A stretch of DNA of 32,051 nt from Saprospiraceae bacterium. GTDB taxonomy: Bacteria > Bacteroidota > Bacteroidia > Chitinophagales > Saprospiraceae. Of the stretch, positions 18,037-28,148 are shown in pieces. The notes below the pieces were generated by a model. The model was not told the origin of the DNA. It searched no databases and worked only from the letters and a program-made list of their open reading frames with translations. Numbering within the stretch: the first letter of the stretch is position 1; every line of letters begins with the position of its first letter. The stretch spans positions 297 through 32,347 of the forward strand of contig JAHDHJ010000013.1 in assembly GCA_020631375.1 (NCBI GenBank). The letters are read 5' to 3'. Made by a program: the position numbers and the translations under genes.

Positions 18037-18058
18037 TTGTCTATACTTATAGAGACAA
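18037..18058. promoter_or_regulatory. Near-perfect 22-bp palindrome upstream of the amidohydrolase
   Basis: TTGTCTATACTTATAGAGACAA; 8 of the outer 9 pairs complementary. Confidence 0.3.
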
Positions 18059-18099
18059 ATAGCTACATATTGTTAATATTATAGCAAAACAAACTCAAT

Positions 18100-21000
18100 A
18101 TGAAAAAAATAATTCTTTCATTCATCATTGCCACTATTTTCCTAGTAGGACTAAATGCCCAAAAGACGTTCCCTCAGAACGGCGTTTTCGATTACAGAGA
18201 AGGCTTGTATGCCTTTGTGAATGCAACATTGCATAAAGCACCCGGTCAAACTATGGAAAATGCTACTCTGATTATAAAAGATGGCAAAATAATGAACGCA
18301 GGCACGGGCATTCCCGTTCCAAAAGATGCTGTTCTATATGATATGGATGGAAAACACATCTATCCATCCTTTATAGATATGTATTCCAATTATGGCATGC
18401 CCGAACCTGTTTCCGCAGGAAGCCGACCAGACAAACAACCGCAAATGCTCAGTAATAGACAAGGGGCATATATGTGGAACGAAGCCATTAAACCGGAATT
18501 CCAAGCCCATAAAGCTTTCAAAGCAAATGTGCAAGCAGCGGAAGAAATGAGGAACCTTGGTTTCGGAGCAGTTTTCACACATCAGCACGATGGTATTTCC
18601 AGAGGCTCTTCTTCCTTAGTCCACTTAGGAAACGGAAGAGAACATGAGGTAATCCTAAAAGACAGGGTTGCCCACCATATGGCTTTCAGCAAGGGTAAAT
18701 CTACTCAAAGTTATCCGAGTTCGCTTATGGGCTGTATCGCATTAATTAGACAAACTTATTATGATGCACAATGGTATGCAAAAGAAGGGAAAAATGAAGA
18801 AATGAATATTTCCCTTGAAGCATGGAATGATTTGAAAGCATTACCACATGTTTTTGATACTAGGGACAAACTAGAAATCCTAAGGGCAGCCAAAATAGCA
18901 AAGGAATTCAACAGCCAATATATTTTCAAAGGCTCGGGAGACGAATACATGAGATTGGATAAAATAAAAGCTACGAATTCCCCTTTGATTATTCCTATCA
19001 ATTTCCCTGCACCCTATGATGTTTCTGATGCATTCGATGCCATGCAAGTAAGTTTGAGTGATATGAAAAACTGGGAATTGGCACCGACGAATCCGGGAGC
19101 ATTGGCGAAAGCAGGTATTCCATTCGCCTTGACAACACACGGCTTGAAGAGCAAAGGGGATTTCATGAAAAATCTAAAGATTGCCATCGAACATGGCTTA
19201 TCTGAAAAAGATGCTTTGGCGGCATTGACTACCATTCCTGCAAAATTGATGAAAGTCGAAAATATCATCGGTTCATTGGACAAGGGAAAAATTGCCAATT
19301 TCATTGTTACGAATAAAGCGATTTTCGAGGATGGTGCTAAAATACATCAGAATTGGATAGCAGGACAAGGCTTCGTTTTGAAAGCTTTTCCTGAAGAAGC
19401 GGATTTAGGCGAAGGCGTTTATAGGCTTAAGGTCGGAAAAAAGAATTATGACATGCATGTAACTTGGGACGAGGACAGCCCAAAGTATATCATCAAGGAA
19501 AATGACAGTACGGATATCAAAGTGAAATATAATTTCAAGGATAAAATCATTTCACTTTCGTTCAATGATGAGGGAAATTTAATCCGCCTATCCGGAACAG
19601 CAGATAACACTTCTGCCAAAGGACAAGGTTATGATGCCGAAGGAAATTGGATCAGTTGGAAAGTTACTCCAACTCGGGCATTGGTGGATAAAAAAGAAAA
19701 GGAAGAAGAAAAGGAAAAAGAAAAAAGTGAAAAGGAATTAGGGGATATTGTTTATCCATTCCTCCCATACGGTGCAAAAGAATTGCCTAAGGCAAAAACG
19801 ACATTGATAAAAAATGCTACACTTTGGACAAACGAAAAAGAGGGGATTATCGAAGCAGATATTTTATTGAGCAATGGAAAAATCAGTCAAATTGGCAAAG
19901 GGCTTAATGCAAGTGCGGATATCGTTATTGATGCCAAAGGAAAACATGTAACCAGTGGAATCATAGACGAGCATTCCCATATTGCGATAAGCAAAGGAGT
20001 AAATGAGGGCACTCAATATTCTTCTGCCGAAGTCAGCATAGCCGATGTTGTAAATTCTGAAGATGTCAATATATATAGGAATCTTTCTGGCGGTGTGACC
20101 GCCGCCCAATTATTACATGGTTCGGCAAATCCTATCGGGGGGCAATCCGGTATTGTCAAATTCAAATGGGGATATACCCCGGATGAAATGTTGATAAAAG
20201 GAGCAGCTCCATTTATCAAATTCGCATTGGGAGAAAATGTAAAACAATCCAATTGGGGAGATGATTACACCATCCGTTTCCCTCAAACAAGAATGGGCGT
20301 AGAAGAAGTTTACGACGATCATTTCACAAGGGCGAAAGAATATGGCAAATTAAAAAGAAGTGGCAAACCTTATCGTAAGGATTTGGAAATGGAAACCTTA
20401 TTACAAATTCTGGAAAGCAAAAGATTCGTTACTTGCCACTCTTATGTACAAAGCGAAATCAATATGTTGATGAAAGTGGCAGAACGACACGGCTTTACTC
20501 TGAATACTTTCACACATATTTTGGAAGGTTATAAAATTGCTGACAAAATGAAAGCTCATGGAGCGGGTGGTTCTACGTTTTCGGATTGGTGGGCATACAA
20601 ATTCGAGGTGATAGATGCGATACCTTTCAATGCCGCTATCTTAGATAAAATGGGTGTGGTTGTCGCTTTGAATTCGGATGATGCGGAAATGTCCCGCCGC
20701 CTAAATCAGGAAGCTGCAAAAGGTGTCATGTATGGTGGAATGAGCGAAGAAGCCGCTTGGAAAATGGTAACTTTAAATCCTGCCATTTTATTACACCTTG
20801 ATGATAAAATGGGAAGTTTGAAAATTGGAAAAGATGCGGATGTAGTTATCTGGTCGGAAAATCCGCTTTCTATTTATGCACAAGCAGAAATGACTTTCGT
20901 GGATGGAATTAAATTCTTTGACAAGGAAGAAGATTTGAAAAAAAGGGAAGAAATCAAAATAGAACGAAACCGTTTAATTCAAAAAATGGTCGGTGAAAAA

Positions 21001-21132
21001 AAGGCGGGTGCCAAAACCCAAGCTCCATCCATGAAATATCAGACACATTACCACTGTGATCATATTGATGATGAAATGGGTGAGCAAGAACACAAACATG
21101 ACCACGATCACAATCATGACCATGAGGATTAA
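18100..21132 (+). CDS. Tandem-domain amidohydrolase (two amidohydrolase domains in one 1010-aa secreted protein)
   Basis: Signal peptide; N-terminal domain with GKHIYPSFIDMYSNYG and ALTTIPAKLMKVENIIGSLDKGKIANFIV; charged linker; C-terminal domain with GKHVTSGIIDEHSH, THILEG, ALNSDDAEMSRRL, VTLNPAILLHLDDKMGSLKIGKDADVVIW. Confidence 0.9.
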   Translation: MKKIILSFIIATIFLVGLNAQKTFPQNGVFDYREGLYAFVNATLHKAPGQTMENATLIIKDGKIMNAGTGIPVPKDAVLYDMDGKHIYPSFIDMYSNYGMPEPVSAGSRPDKQPQMLSNRQGAYMWNEAIKPEFQAHKAFKANVQAAEEMRNLGFGAVFTHQHDGISRGSSSLVHLGNGREHEVILKDRVAHHMAFSKGKSTQSYPSSLMGCIALIRQTYYDAQWYAKEGKNEEMNISLEAWNDLKALPHVFDTRDKLEILRAAKIAKEFNSQYIFKGSGDEYMRLDKIKATNSPLIIPINFPAPYDVSDAFDAMQVSLSDMKNWELAPTNPGALAKAGIPFALTTHGLKSKGDFMKNLKIAIEHGLSEKDALAALTTIPAKLMKVENIIGSLDKGKIANFIVTNKAIFEDGAKIHQNWIAGQGFVLKAFPEEADLGEGVYRLKVGKKNYDMHVTWDEDSPKYIIKENDSTDIKVKYNFKDKIISLSFNDEGNLIRLSGTADNTSAKGQGYDAEGNWISWKVTPTRALVDKKEKEEEKEKEKSEKELGDIVYPFLPYGAKELPKAKTTLIKNATLWTNEKEGIIEADILLSNGKISQIGKGLNASADIVIDAKGKHVTSGIIDEHSHIAISKGVNEGTQYSSAEVSIADVVNSEDVNIYRNLSGGVTAAQLLHGSANPIGGQSGIVKFKWGYTPDEMLIKGAAPFIKFALGENVKQSNWGDDYTIRFPQTRMGVEEVYDDHFTRAKEYGKLKRSGKPYRKDLEMETLLQILESKRFVTCHSYVQSEINMLMKVAERHGFTLNTFTHILEGYKIADKMKAHGAGGSTFSDWWAYKFEVIDAIPFNAAILDKMGVVVALNSDDAEMSRRLNQEAAKGVMYGGMSEEAAWKMVTLNPAILLHLDDKMGSLKIGKDADVVIWSENPLSIYAQAEMTFVDGIKFFDKEEDLKKREEIKIERNRLIQKMVGEKKAGAKTQAPSMKYQTHYHCDHIDDEMGEQEHKHDHDHNHDHED

Positions 21133-21189
21133 TTTTCTTTGGATGTTTATTTAAAGGAAAAGAATTTTTTGTAATTCAAAAAAAGAAAA

Positions 21190-22494
21190 ATGAGACATAC
21201 CATATTCATCATAATTAATTTGTTGGTTTGGAATATTTCCACAGCACAACAAACGCTTACTAAAAAGCAAAACGACCTTCCTATTATCATCATGAATGGA
21301 ACTGCCCATTTGGGTAATGGCGACAAAATAGAAAATTCCGTCATCACATTTGAAAATGGAAAAATAGGGATGATCGCTCCTGCCAATACTTTTAAATTAG
21401 ACCTTAGTAAATTCCAAGTTATTGATGCTAAAGGAAAGGATATTTATCCCGGTTTCATTGCCATGAATACCCAAATCGGTTTAGTGGAAGTAGATGCAGT
21501 ACGTTCTACCAGGGACTTCCGAGAAGTCGGAACTTTTAATCCTAGTGTCAGGGCATTGATTGCATATAATACAGATTCTAAAGTTACTCCGACCATTCGT
21601 TCCAATGGTGTCATGCTAACTCAAATCGTTCCGCAGGGCGGACGGATTTCCGGACAATCGAGTGTTATGAAAATGAGCGGATGGAACTGGGAAGATGCGC
21701 AATATAAAGCAGACGAAGGCATTCATCTGAATTGGCCGGCAGCATTTAGAAGAGGTGGCTGGTGGGCAGCCCCGGGTCCGATTACAAAAAATAAAGATTA
21801 TGATGAACAGGTCAAAGCAATAAAGGATTTCCTAGACGAAGCCCAAGCCTATAATGAAAAAACAAATGTAGAAAAGGTGAATTTGAAATTCGAAGCCATG
21901 AAAGGTTTATTCGATGGCACTAAGAAGTTATATATCGAAACCAATTTTGCAAAAACCATTATGGAGTCTGTTTTATTTACTAAGGAATATGGAATCACAC
22001 CTATTATTGTAGGCGGTAAGGATGCTTGGCAAATTACAGATTTCCTAAAAGAACATAAGGTCATGATTGTTTTGAAAAAAACACAAGATTTGCCCGTAAG
22101 GGAATATGACGACATCGACCAAACTTTTAAAACTCCTAAGATTCTAAAGGATGCGGGCATCGTTTTTTCCTTTAGTTTGGATGGTGCATGGGAACAAAGA
22201 AATTTGGTTTTCCAAGCAGGTCAAGCGGTTTCTTATGGCTTGGATTATGAAGCTGCCATTGAAGGATTGACATTGAGCCCTGCCAAGATTTTAGGGATAG
22301 AAAATACCGCAGGTTCTTTGGAAAAAGGAAAAGATGCAACCATCATTATTGCCAAAGGCGATATTCTAGACATGAGAACTTGTATCATTGAAAAAGCATT
22401 CATAGAAGGACAAGAAGTTGATCTGGATAATAAACAAAAAGCATTGTCCAGAAAATTCACCGACAAATACGGGGTGGATATTGATCATGATTAA
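21190..22494 (+). CDS. Amidohydrolase-family protein (metal motif degenerate)
   Basis: GKDIYPGFIAMNTQIGL, GLTLSPAKILGIENTAGSLEKGKDATIIIAKGD; follows the 18100 gene by 57 bp. Confidence 0.88.
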   Translation: MRHTIFIIINLLVWNISTAQQTLTKKQNDLPIIIMNGTAHLGNGDKIENSVITFENGKIGMIAPANTFKLDLSKFQVIDAKGKDIYPGFIAMNTQIGLVEVDAVRSTRDFREVGTFNPSVRALIAYNTDSKVTPTIRSNGVMLTQIVPQGGRISGQSSVMKMSGWNWEDAQYKADEGIHLNWPAAFRRGGWWAAPGPITKNKDYDEQVKAIKDFLDEAQAYNEKTNVEKVNLKFEAMKGLFDGTKKLYIETNFAKTIMESVLFTKEYGITPIIVGGKDAWQITDFLKEHKVMIVLKKTQDLPVREYDDIDQTFKTPKILKDAGIVFSFSLDGAWEQRNLVFQAGQAVSYGLDYEAAIEGLTLSPAKILGIENTAGSLEKGKDATIIIAKGDILDMRTCIIEKAFIEGQEVDLDNKQKALSRKFTDKYGVDIDHD

Positions 22495-22517
22495 AAAGTA
22501 AAAAAATCCATAGTTCC

Positions 22518-22563
22518 ATAGTCCATAGGTGATAGTAATTAAATGCTATAATCTATGGACTAT
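22518..22563 (+). terminator. Terminator of the amidohydrolase pair
   Basis: ATAGTCCATAG (22518-22528) / CTATGGACTAT (22553-22563), followed by a run of T. Confidence 0.8.
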
Positions 22564-22695
22564 TTTTTTTATAATTATACGGAACTGAATAATGCAATTC
22601 ATATAAAAAAAGTAAAGCTGGATTATTTTAAAACAAAACTATATCTTTATCGGACTACCAATATACTCCATTTTTAATAAATCAAATAGTCCAGC

Positions 22696-24177
22696 ATGTT
22701 GCCATATAAAACGATGTTCGAAATAGATAAGGAATCCAGAATGCCTATTTATATCCAAATTGCCAATGGATTTATTAAACAAATTTCCAGAGGAAGCATA
22801 CAATCAGGACTTAAACTACCCGGAACAAGGACATTGGCGAAAGAATTCAATCTACACCGGAAAACCGTAGTAGCAGCCTATGACGAACTCAATGCGCAAG
22901 GATGGATAGAAATCATTCCTGCCAAAGGCTGCTTCGTCAGTTCCAAAATCCCTATCCAAAAAGTCAAGAATTTTGGAGAAAAGAAAATCCCTTTTATTTC
23001 CCCACTTAAAAAAGCAAGTTTTGAAATGGCAGGAAAACAAGTCGATATTTTGGATTATGCATTGGTGAAAACCAATGAATACACCTATCAATTTGATGAT
23101 GGATGTCCGGATGTTCGGATGACACCCATCAAGGATTTTGCACGGCATTACAGAAGTTTGTTGAGTAGCCATTCCAAATGGAATTTAAATTATACTTGGG
23201 AATTAAAAGGGAATTTGCAGTTGCGGAATGAATTGGTAAAATACTTGGCAGAAACCCGTGGCATCAATGTGACCAAGGAAAACATATTGATGACGAGAGG
23301 AAGCATCATGGGTTTTTATCTTATTTTCCGCACCTTATTAAAAAAGGGCGATGCCGTTATTGTAGGAGAAACCAATTACCTTACGGCAAATAAAATGGTA
23401 AGGGAAATCGGTGGCAAAATCCTCACCGTTCCTGTAGATGATGATGGAATAAATGTCGATGAAGTCGAACGGATTTGTAAAAAAAGAAAGGTTCGGGCGA
23501 TTTATGTAGTACCGCATCACCATCACCCTACTACGGTTTCCTTGAGTTGTGAGAGGCGGGCGAAATTACTCATGCTCGCAGAAGAATACAAATTCGCCAT
23601 TATCGAGGACGACTACGATTATGATTTCCATTATGACAATAGCCCCATTCTCCCCTTGGCAAGTTCGGATAGGTCGGGTTCTGTTGCTTACGTGGGTTCT
23701 TTTAGTAAATCTGTGGCTCCGTCCATTCGGATAGGCTTCGTAGTCGCTGCGGAAAATGTGATTAATCAATTAACAGGACTGAGAAGAATCATAGATCGGC
23801 AAGGTGATATTTTCATGGAAAAGGCTATTGCCTTAATGATTGAAAATGGAGAATTGCGAAGACATTTAAGAAAAGCACATAAAGTCTATCATGAACGCAG
23901 GGATATTTTTTGTTCCCTGATGAAAAACGAATTAAAAGATGCTGTGGAATTTAAAGTTCCCGAAGGTGGTTTGGCAACTTGGGTTAAATTCGATGATGCC
24001 ATAGATTTGAATGTACTTAGAAAAAGAATAAAGAAAAAGAATTTATTTATGGTCGATCATAATATTTATAATCAAAACGGGAAAAACATAAATAGTGTCC
24101 GAATGGGTTTTGCTTCTATGAACAAGGAGGAATTGGAAATATCTGTTGACATTTTAAAAAATGAACTGTACAAATAA
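22696..24177 (+). CDS. MocR-type regulator: GntR wHTH fused to class-I aminotransferase domain
   Basis: PIYIQIANGFIKQISRGSIQSGLKLPGTRTLAKEFNLHRKTVVAAYDEL; PLP domain with IIEDDYDYDFHYD and SVAYVGSFSKSVAPSIRIGFVV. Confidence 0.93.
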   Translation: MLPYKTMFEIDKESRMPIYIQIANGFIKQISRGSIQSGLKLPGTRTLAKEFNLHRKTVVAAYDELNAQGWIEIIPAKGCFVSSKIPIQKVKNFGEKKIPFISPLKKASFEMAGKQVDILDYALVKTNEYTYQFDDGCPDVRMTPIKDFARHYRSLLSSHSKWNLNYTWELKGNLQLRNELVKYLAETRGINVTKENILMTRGSIMGFYLIFRTLLKKGDAVIVGETNYLTANKMVREIGGKILTVPVDDDGINVDEVERICKKRKVRAIYVVPHHHHPTTVSLSCERRAKLLMLAEEYKFAIIEDDYDYDFHYDNSPILPLASSDRSGSVAYVGSFSKSVAPSIRIGFVVAAENVINQLTGLRRIIDRQGDIFMEKAIALMIENGELRRHLRKAHKVYHERRDIFCSLMKNELKDAVEFKVPEGGLATWVKFDDAIDLNVLRKRIKKKNLFMVDHNIYNQNGKNINSVRMGFASMNKEELEISVDILKNELYK

Positions 24178-24199
24178 GACACAAAATCGAGAGCATATT

Positions 24200-26029
24200 T
24201 TATTCCACCAATTCTTTTCCAAGATAAACAAACAACAACCCTTCTGTATATTCAAAACCTTCCAAATCAGAAGGAATAACTTCCAACTTATTCCCCGATT
24301 TCAGGAACAATGGAATGCTAGAAAACTTAGAATTCGCCAAATTATTAAAAGAAATCAATTCCTCCTTACTTCCTATTTCTTTTTCGAATATTTCCGGATA
24401 ATCGCTCGCAACCTTATTAATATTCAAATAATCATCATGATAGGAAAAAATACCACTTGGTGGTTTCCCCGCTCCTTTCTCCCCTTTCAATTCTGCCGTA
24501 GATAAAAGTCGGTAAGTGCCATTCTCCCCATAATCTGAACCATATTTTTCACAAGCCTTTTTATTTACATCCACACTGCCCGTCATTGCGAATAAAGTCC
24601 CTACATCCAACAACTCAAAAGAATCCTTAATCTCATCCGAATAAACATCCGCTGCAATGGCGGCAATCCCCATTATCTTTGCCATTTCCACATTCCGCTC
24701 ATTCCTATCCACCAAAACTACATTCCTTTCTGTACCCAAAAGATATTTACCAATAAGCCTCGAAGCCTCACTCGCTCCGATAATCATAATACCATCGGAT
24801 TTTTCTTTTGTAACATTCAGCAATCTCGCTACGAGCCTAGCCGTAGTCGCATTCAACAAAACCGTTCCCAAAACAATCATAAAAACCAAAGGTGTAATCA
24901 ATTCCGCACCCGGCACACCATCAGAAGTCAGCTTCAATCCGAATAAAGAAGCAATACCCGCAGCTACAATCCCTCTCGGACCAACCCAAGAAATAAATAA
25001 TTTCTCATTAAAACTAAGATTAGAATTATAGGTACTCAGGAAAACACCCAAGGGGCGGATGACCAAAACGACTATCACAAATAATATAATGGCATTCCCA
25101 TTTATCATTTGCAATTGACTGATATCCATATTAGCCGAAAGCAAAATAAACAGTATCGAAATCAACAGAACACTCAGCGATTCCTTAAAGTCCAATATTT
25201 CTTTCAGATTCTTAACATCCAAATTCCCCAGTACCATTCCCATCACCACCACTGTCAACAGACCCGATTCATGAGCGATCAAATCCGACCCTACAAAAAC
25301 CAAGAGAACCAGAGCCAAGGTAAATACATTCAGAAGATAATGTGGTATCCACTCCTTTTTTATCATATATGCCAATCCATAGGCCCCAACAACCCCATAA
25401 GTAAATCCGACTGCAACAATTTTCGCAAACTCTATCAAGGCATGGGTAGTAAACTCCCCACCGGCTCCCGAATGAATGAATTCAAAAACCAATACCGCAA
25501 CTAATGCCCCTATCGGATCTATGAGAATCCCCTCCCATTTCAAAACCGTAGCCACATTCTTCGTCAAGGGAATATTCCTAAGAATCGGAGCAATTACAGT
25601 TGGTCCTGTAACAATGATTAGTGATGAGAATAACATACTGATTTTCCAACTCGTTCCCATTAGTCCGAAAGCAGCAAAACCTGCTCCCAAAAACGTAACA
25701 AGGGAACCTATAATCAACAATCGGGTAATCGCATGCCCCACATCTTTTAATTCTGACCGCTTGAGTGTCAATCCCCCCTCAAAAAGAATGATACCTATCG
25801 CCAAGGAAACGAAATAAAAAAGACCTCCTCCCGGAAACAAGCCAAACTTCCCCTCCTCCACAGAGTAAATCGGTTCTATGAGTTTACTCCCATCCGCTGT
25901 CCACAATGTAGCCAAAGGTCCCACAAGCAAACCGACAAGAATCAAAGGTAGTATAGCAGGGACGCGGGTTCGCCAAGCTATCCATTGTGCGAATATTCCA
26001 AGTATGATTATACTAGCAAGTTCAAGCAT
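24200..26029 (-). CDS. Cation:proton antiporter (CPA family) with C-terminal TrkA-N/RCK-like domain
   Basis: Multiple TM helices, FEGGLTLKRSEL, GPTVIAPILRNIP, SWVGPRGIVAAGIASLFGLKL; IMIIGASEASRLIGKYLLGTERNVVLVDRNERNVEMAKIMGIAAIAAD. Confidence 0.93.
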   Translation of the reverse strand: MLELASIIILGIFAQWIAWRTRVPAILPLILVGLLVGPLATLWTADGSKLIEPIYSVEEGKFGLFPGGGLFYFVSLAIGIILFEGGLTLKRSELKDVGHAITRLLIIGSLVTFLGAGFAAFGLMGTSWKISMLFSSLIIVTGPTVIAPILRNIPLTKNVATVLKWEGILIDPIGALVAVLVFEFIHSGAGGEFTTHALIEFAKIVAVGFTYGVVGAYGLAYMIKKEWIPHYLLNVFTLALVLLVFVGSDLIAHESGLLTVVVMGMVLGNLDVKNLKEILDFKESLSVLLISILFILLSANMDISQLQMINGNAIILFVIVVLVIRPLGVFLSTYNSNLSFNEKLFISWVGPRGIVAAGIASLFGLKLTSDGVPGAELITPLVFMIVLGTVLLNATTARLVARLLNVTKEKSDGIMIIGASEASRLIGKYLLGTERNVVLVDRNERNVEMAKIMGIAAIAADVYSDEIKDSFELLDVGTLFAMTGSVDVNKKACEKYGSDYGENGTYRLLSTAELKGEKGAGKPPSGIFSYHDDYLNINKVASDYPEIFEKEIGSKEELISFNNLANSKFSSIPLFLKSGNKLEVIPSDLEGFEYTEGLLFVYLGKELVE

Positions 26030-26254
26030 GGATTTTTATGTTTTTCAAAAACAAAATTAGAGAATCCTAAGTTGTGAGTAATCAAAGAAAAAAAGAAAGC
26101 TCCCTGAAATATTGGAAGTTTCACAAGAAAAGATAACGCTTTTTCTTTGCTCAATAATTGCCGCAACCCGAATTTGGCAGTGGTTTCTAGCTGCATTATA
26201 GAAAACTATTTTGATATAAACAAAATCAAATAGCTCAAATACTTATTAAAAATT

Positions 26255-26262
26255 TACCTTTG
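26255..26262 (+). promoter_or_regulatory. TAnnTTTG -7 element of prfC
   Basis: TACCTTTG followed by C, 25 nt upstream of the ATG. Confidence 0.5.
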
Positions 26263-26287
26263 CGGCAAAATACAAGGTATTAACAAG

Positions 26288-27862
26288 ATGGGATTCTTAG
26301 AAGAAATTGATAAAAGAAGGACATTCGGCATTGTTAGCCACCCGGATGCAGGTAAGACAACATTAACTGAAAAATTACTGTTGTTCGGTGGAGCAATCCA
26401 AGTAGCAGGTGCCGTAAAATCAAATAAAATAAAAAAATCGGCAACTTCCGATTTCATGGATATTGAAAGGCAAAGAGGAATCTCCGTTGCCACTTCCGTA
26501 ATGGGCTTCCTATATAAGGGTAAACAAATCAATATCCTCGACACACCCGGTCACAAGGATTTCCAAGAAGATACTTATAGGACATTGACCGCAGTCGATA
26601 GTGCCATAGTCGTCATCGACGTTGCCAAAGGTGTCGAACCACAGACGGAAAAACTCGTAGAAGTCTGTCGGATGAGAAAAACCCCCATGATTGTTTTTAT
26701 CAATAAATTGGATAGGGAAGGAAAAGATGCTTTTGACCTATTAGATGAAGTCGAGCAAAAGATAAATCTTACCGCTTGCCCTTTAAGTTGGCCTATAGGA
26801 ATGGGACAGCGATTCAAAGGCGTTTATAATATCTATGAAAAAAAACTTGTCCTTTTCAATCCTCATGGCAAGCAAGAAGACACCATAGAATTCAATGACT
26901 TGGACGATCCCGGATTGGAAAATCACATAGGAGAAAGTGCCGCCGCCGAATTGAGGGAAGAAGTCAATATGGTTAATGAAGTTTATCCTCCTTTTGACAA
27001 AGAAGCGTATCTGAATGGAGAATTGAATCCAGTATTTTTTGGTTCCGCTATCAATAATTTTGGAGTAAAGGAACTTTTGGATTGCTTCGTTGAAATTGCT
27101 CCCCAACCATTGGCAAGGGAAACAGAAGAAAGAATCGTAAAACCGGATGAGAAAAAATTCTCAGGTTTTGTCTTTAAAATCCATGCCAATATGGACCCCA
27201 AACATAGGGATAGGATTGCATTCCTAAGAATCTGTTCGGGAGAATTCAGGCGGAATACGAATTACATCCATGTAAGGAATGCCAAAAAAATGAAATTCTC
27301 CAATCCCACAACTTTCATGGCATCCAAAAAAGAAATCATAGAGAGTGCATTTCCCGGAGATATTGTAGGTCTTTACGATTCGGGCAATTTCAAAATAGGT
27401 GACGCCCTCACAGAAGGAGAAAAACTTACGTTCAAAGGCATACCCAGTTTCTCTCCCGAAATGTTCAGGATAGTGCATAATGCCGACCCTATGAAATCAA
27501 AACAGCTCGCAAAAGGACTTTCCCAACTGATGGATGAAGGTGTCGCCCAAATGTTTGTCAAAGAATTTGGTGGGACAAAAATAATAGGAACAGTAGGGGC
27601 CCTACAATTCGATGTGATACAATACCGCCTAGAACACGAATACGGAGCTAAATGCGAATACGAATCCCTCCATTTACACAAGGCATGTTGGCTGACACAT
27701 AATGATGGGAATCAATTCAAGGAATTTCTACAGAGGAGAAAAAGGGATATCGCCAAAGACAAAGCAGGAAATGATGTTTTCATGGCAGAATCCGCATGGC
27801 AATTAAAAACCATGCAAGAAACCTACCCTAACATAACATTCCATTTCACTTCCGACTTTTAA
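26288..27862 (+). CDS. prfC: Peptide chain release factor 3
   Basis: [80 protein letters not shown]. Confidence 0.97.
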   Translation: MGFLEEIDKRRTFGIVSHPDAGKTTLTEKLLLFGGAIQVAGAVKSNKIKKSATSDFMDIERQRGISVATSVMGFLYKGKQINILDTPGHKDFQEDTYRTLTAVDSAIVVIDVAKGVEPQTEKLVEVCRMRKTPMIVFINKLDREGKDAFDLLDEVEQKINLTACPLSWPIGMGQRFKGVYNIYEKKLVLFNPHGKQEDTIEFNDLDDPGLENHIGESAAAELREEVNMVNEVYPPFDKEAYLNGELNPVFFGSAINNFGVKELLDCFVEIAPQPLARETEERIVKPDEKKFSGFVFKIHANMDPKHRDRIAFLRICSGEFRRNTNYIHVRNAKKMKFSNPTTFMASKKEIIESAFPGDIVGLYDSGNFKIGDALTEGEKLTFKGIPSFSPEMFRIVHNADPMKSKQLAKGLSQLMDEGVAQMFVKEFGGTKIIGTVGALQFDVIQYRLEHEYGAKCEYESLHLHKACWLTHNDGNQFKEFLQRRKRDIAKDKAGNDVFMAESAWQLKTMQETYPNITFHFTSDF

Positions 27863-28148
27863 CTTAATATGTTAAAATTGAACCTGTTCTTTGGTAACTA
27901 GATTACCTAATACTTCCTTTTTGATAAAAGTATTACGAAAATTCATAATTTCATACTTTAATTCTATGGATGAACTTGGATTTAAGTAATTCGACAAAAG
28001 TAATCCAATAGTAGTGTTATCATAATATTATGGTAAGCAATGTTTTATCTAAAAATCTCTATATCTAAATATCTAGTCATCTACTTAAATTCATATCCTC
28101 TATTCATAATTTAACAATAATTAATTTTTATAAATCAAAATCATAATC

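Noticed and set aside
18334-20322. Several 60-96 aa antisense ORFs over the tandem amidohydrolase
   Set aside because: All overlap a strongly supported coding region and lack recognisable domains.
28021-28032. CATAATATTATG palindrome upstream of the MopE gene
   Set aside because: Pure AT-rich 12-mer palindrome, expected by chance in such spacers; no supporting context.
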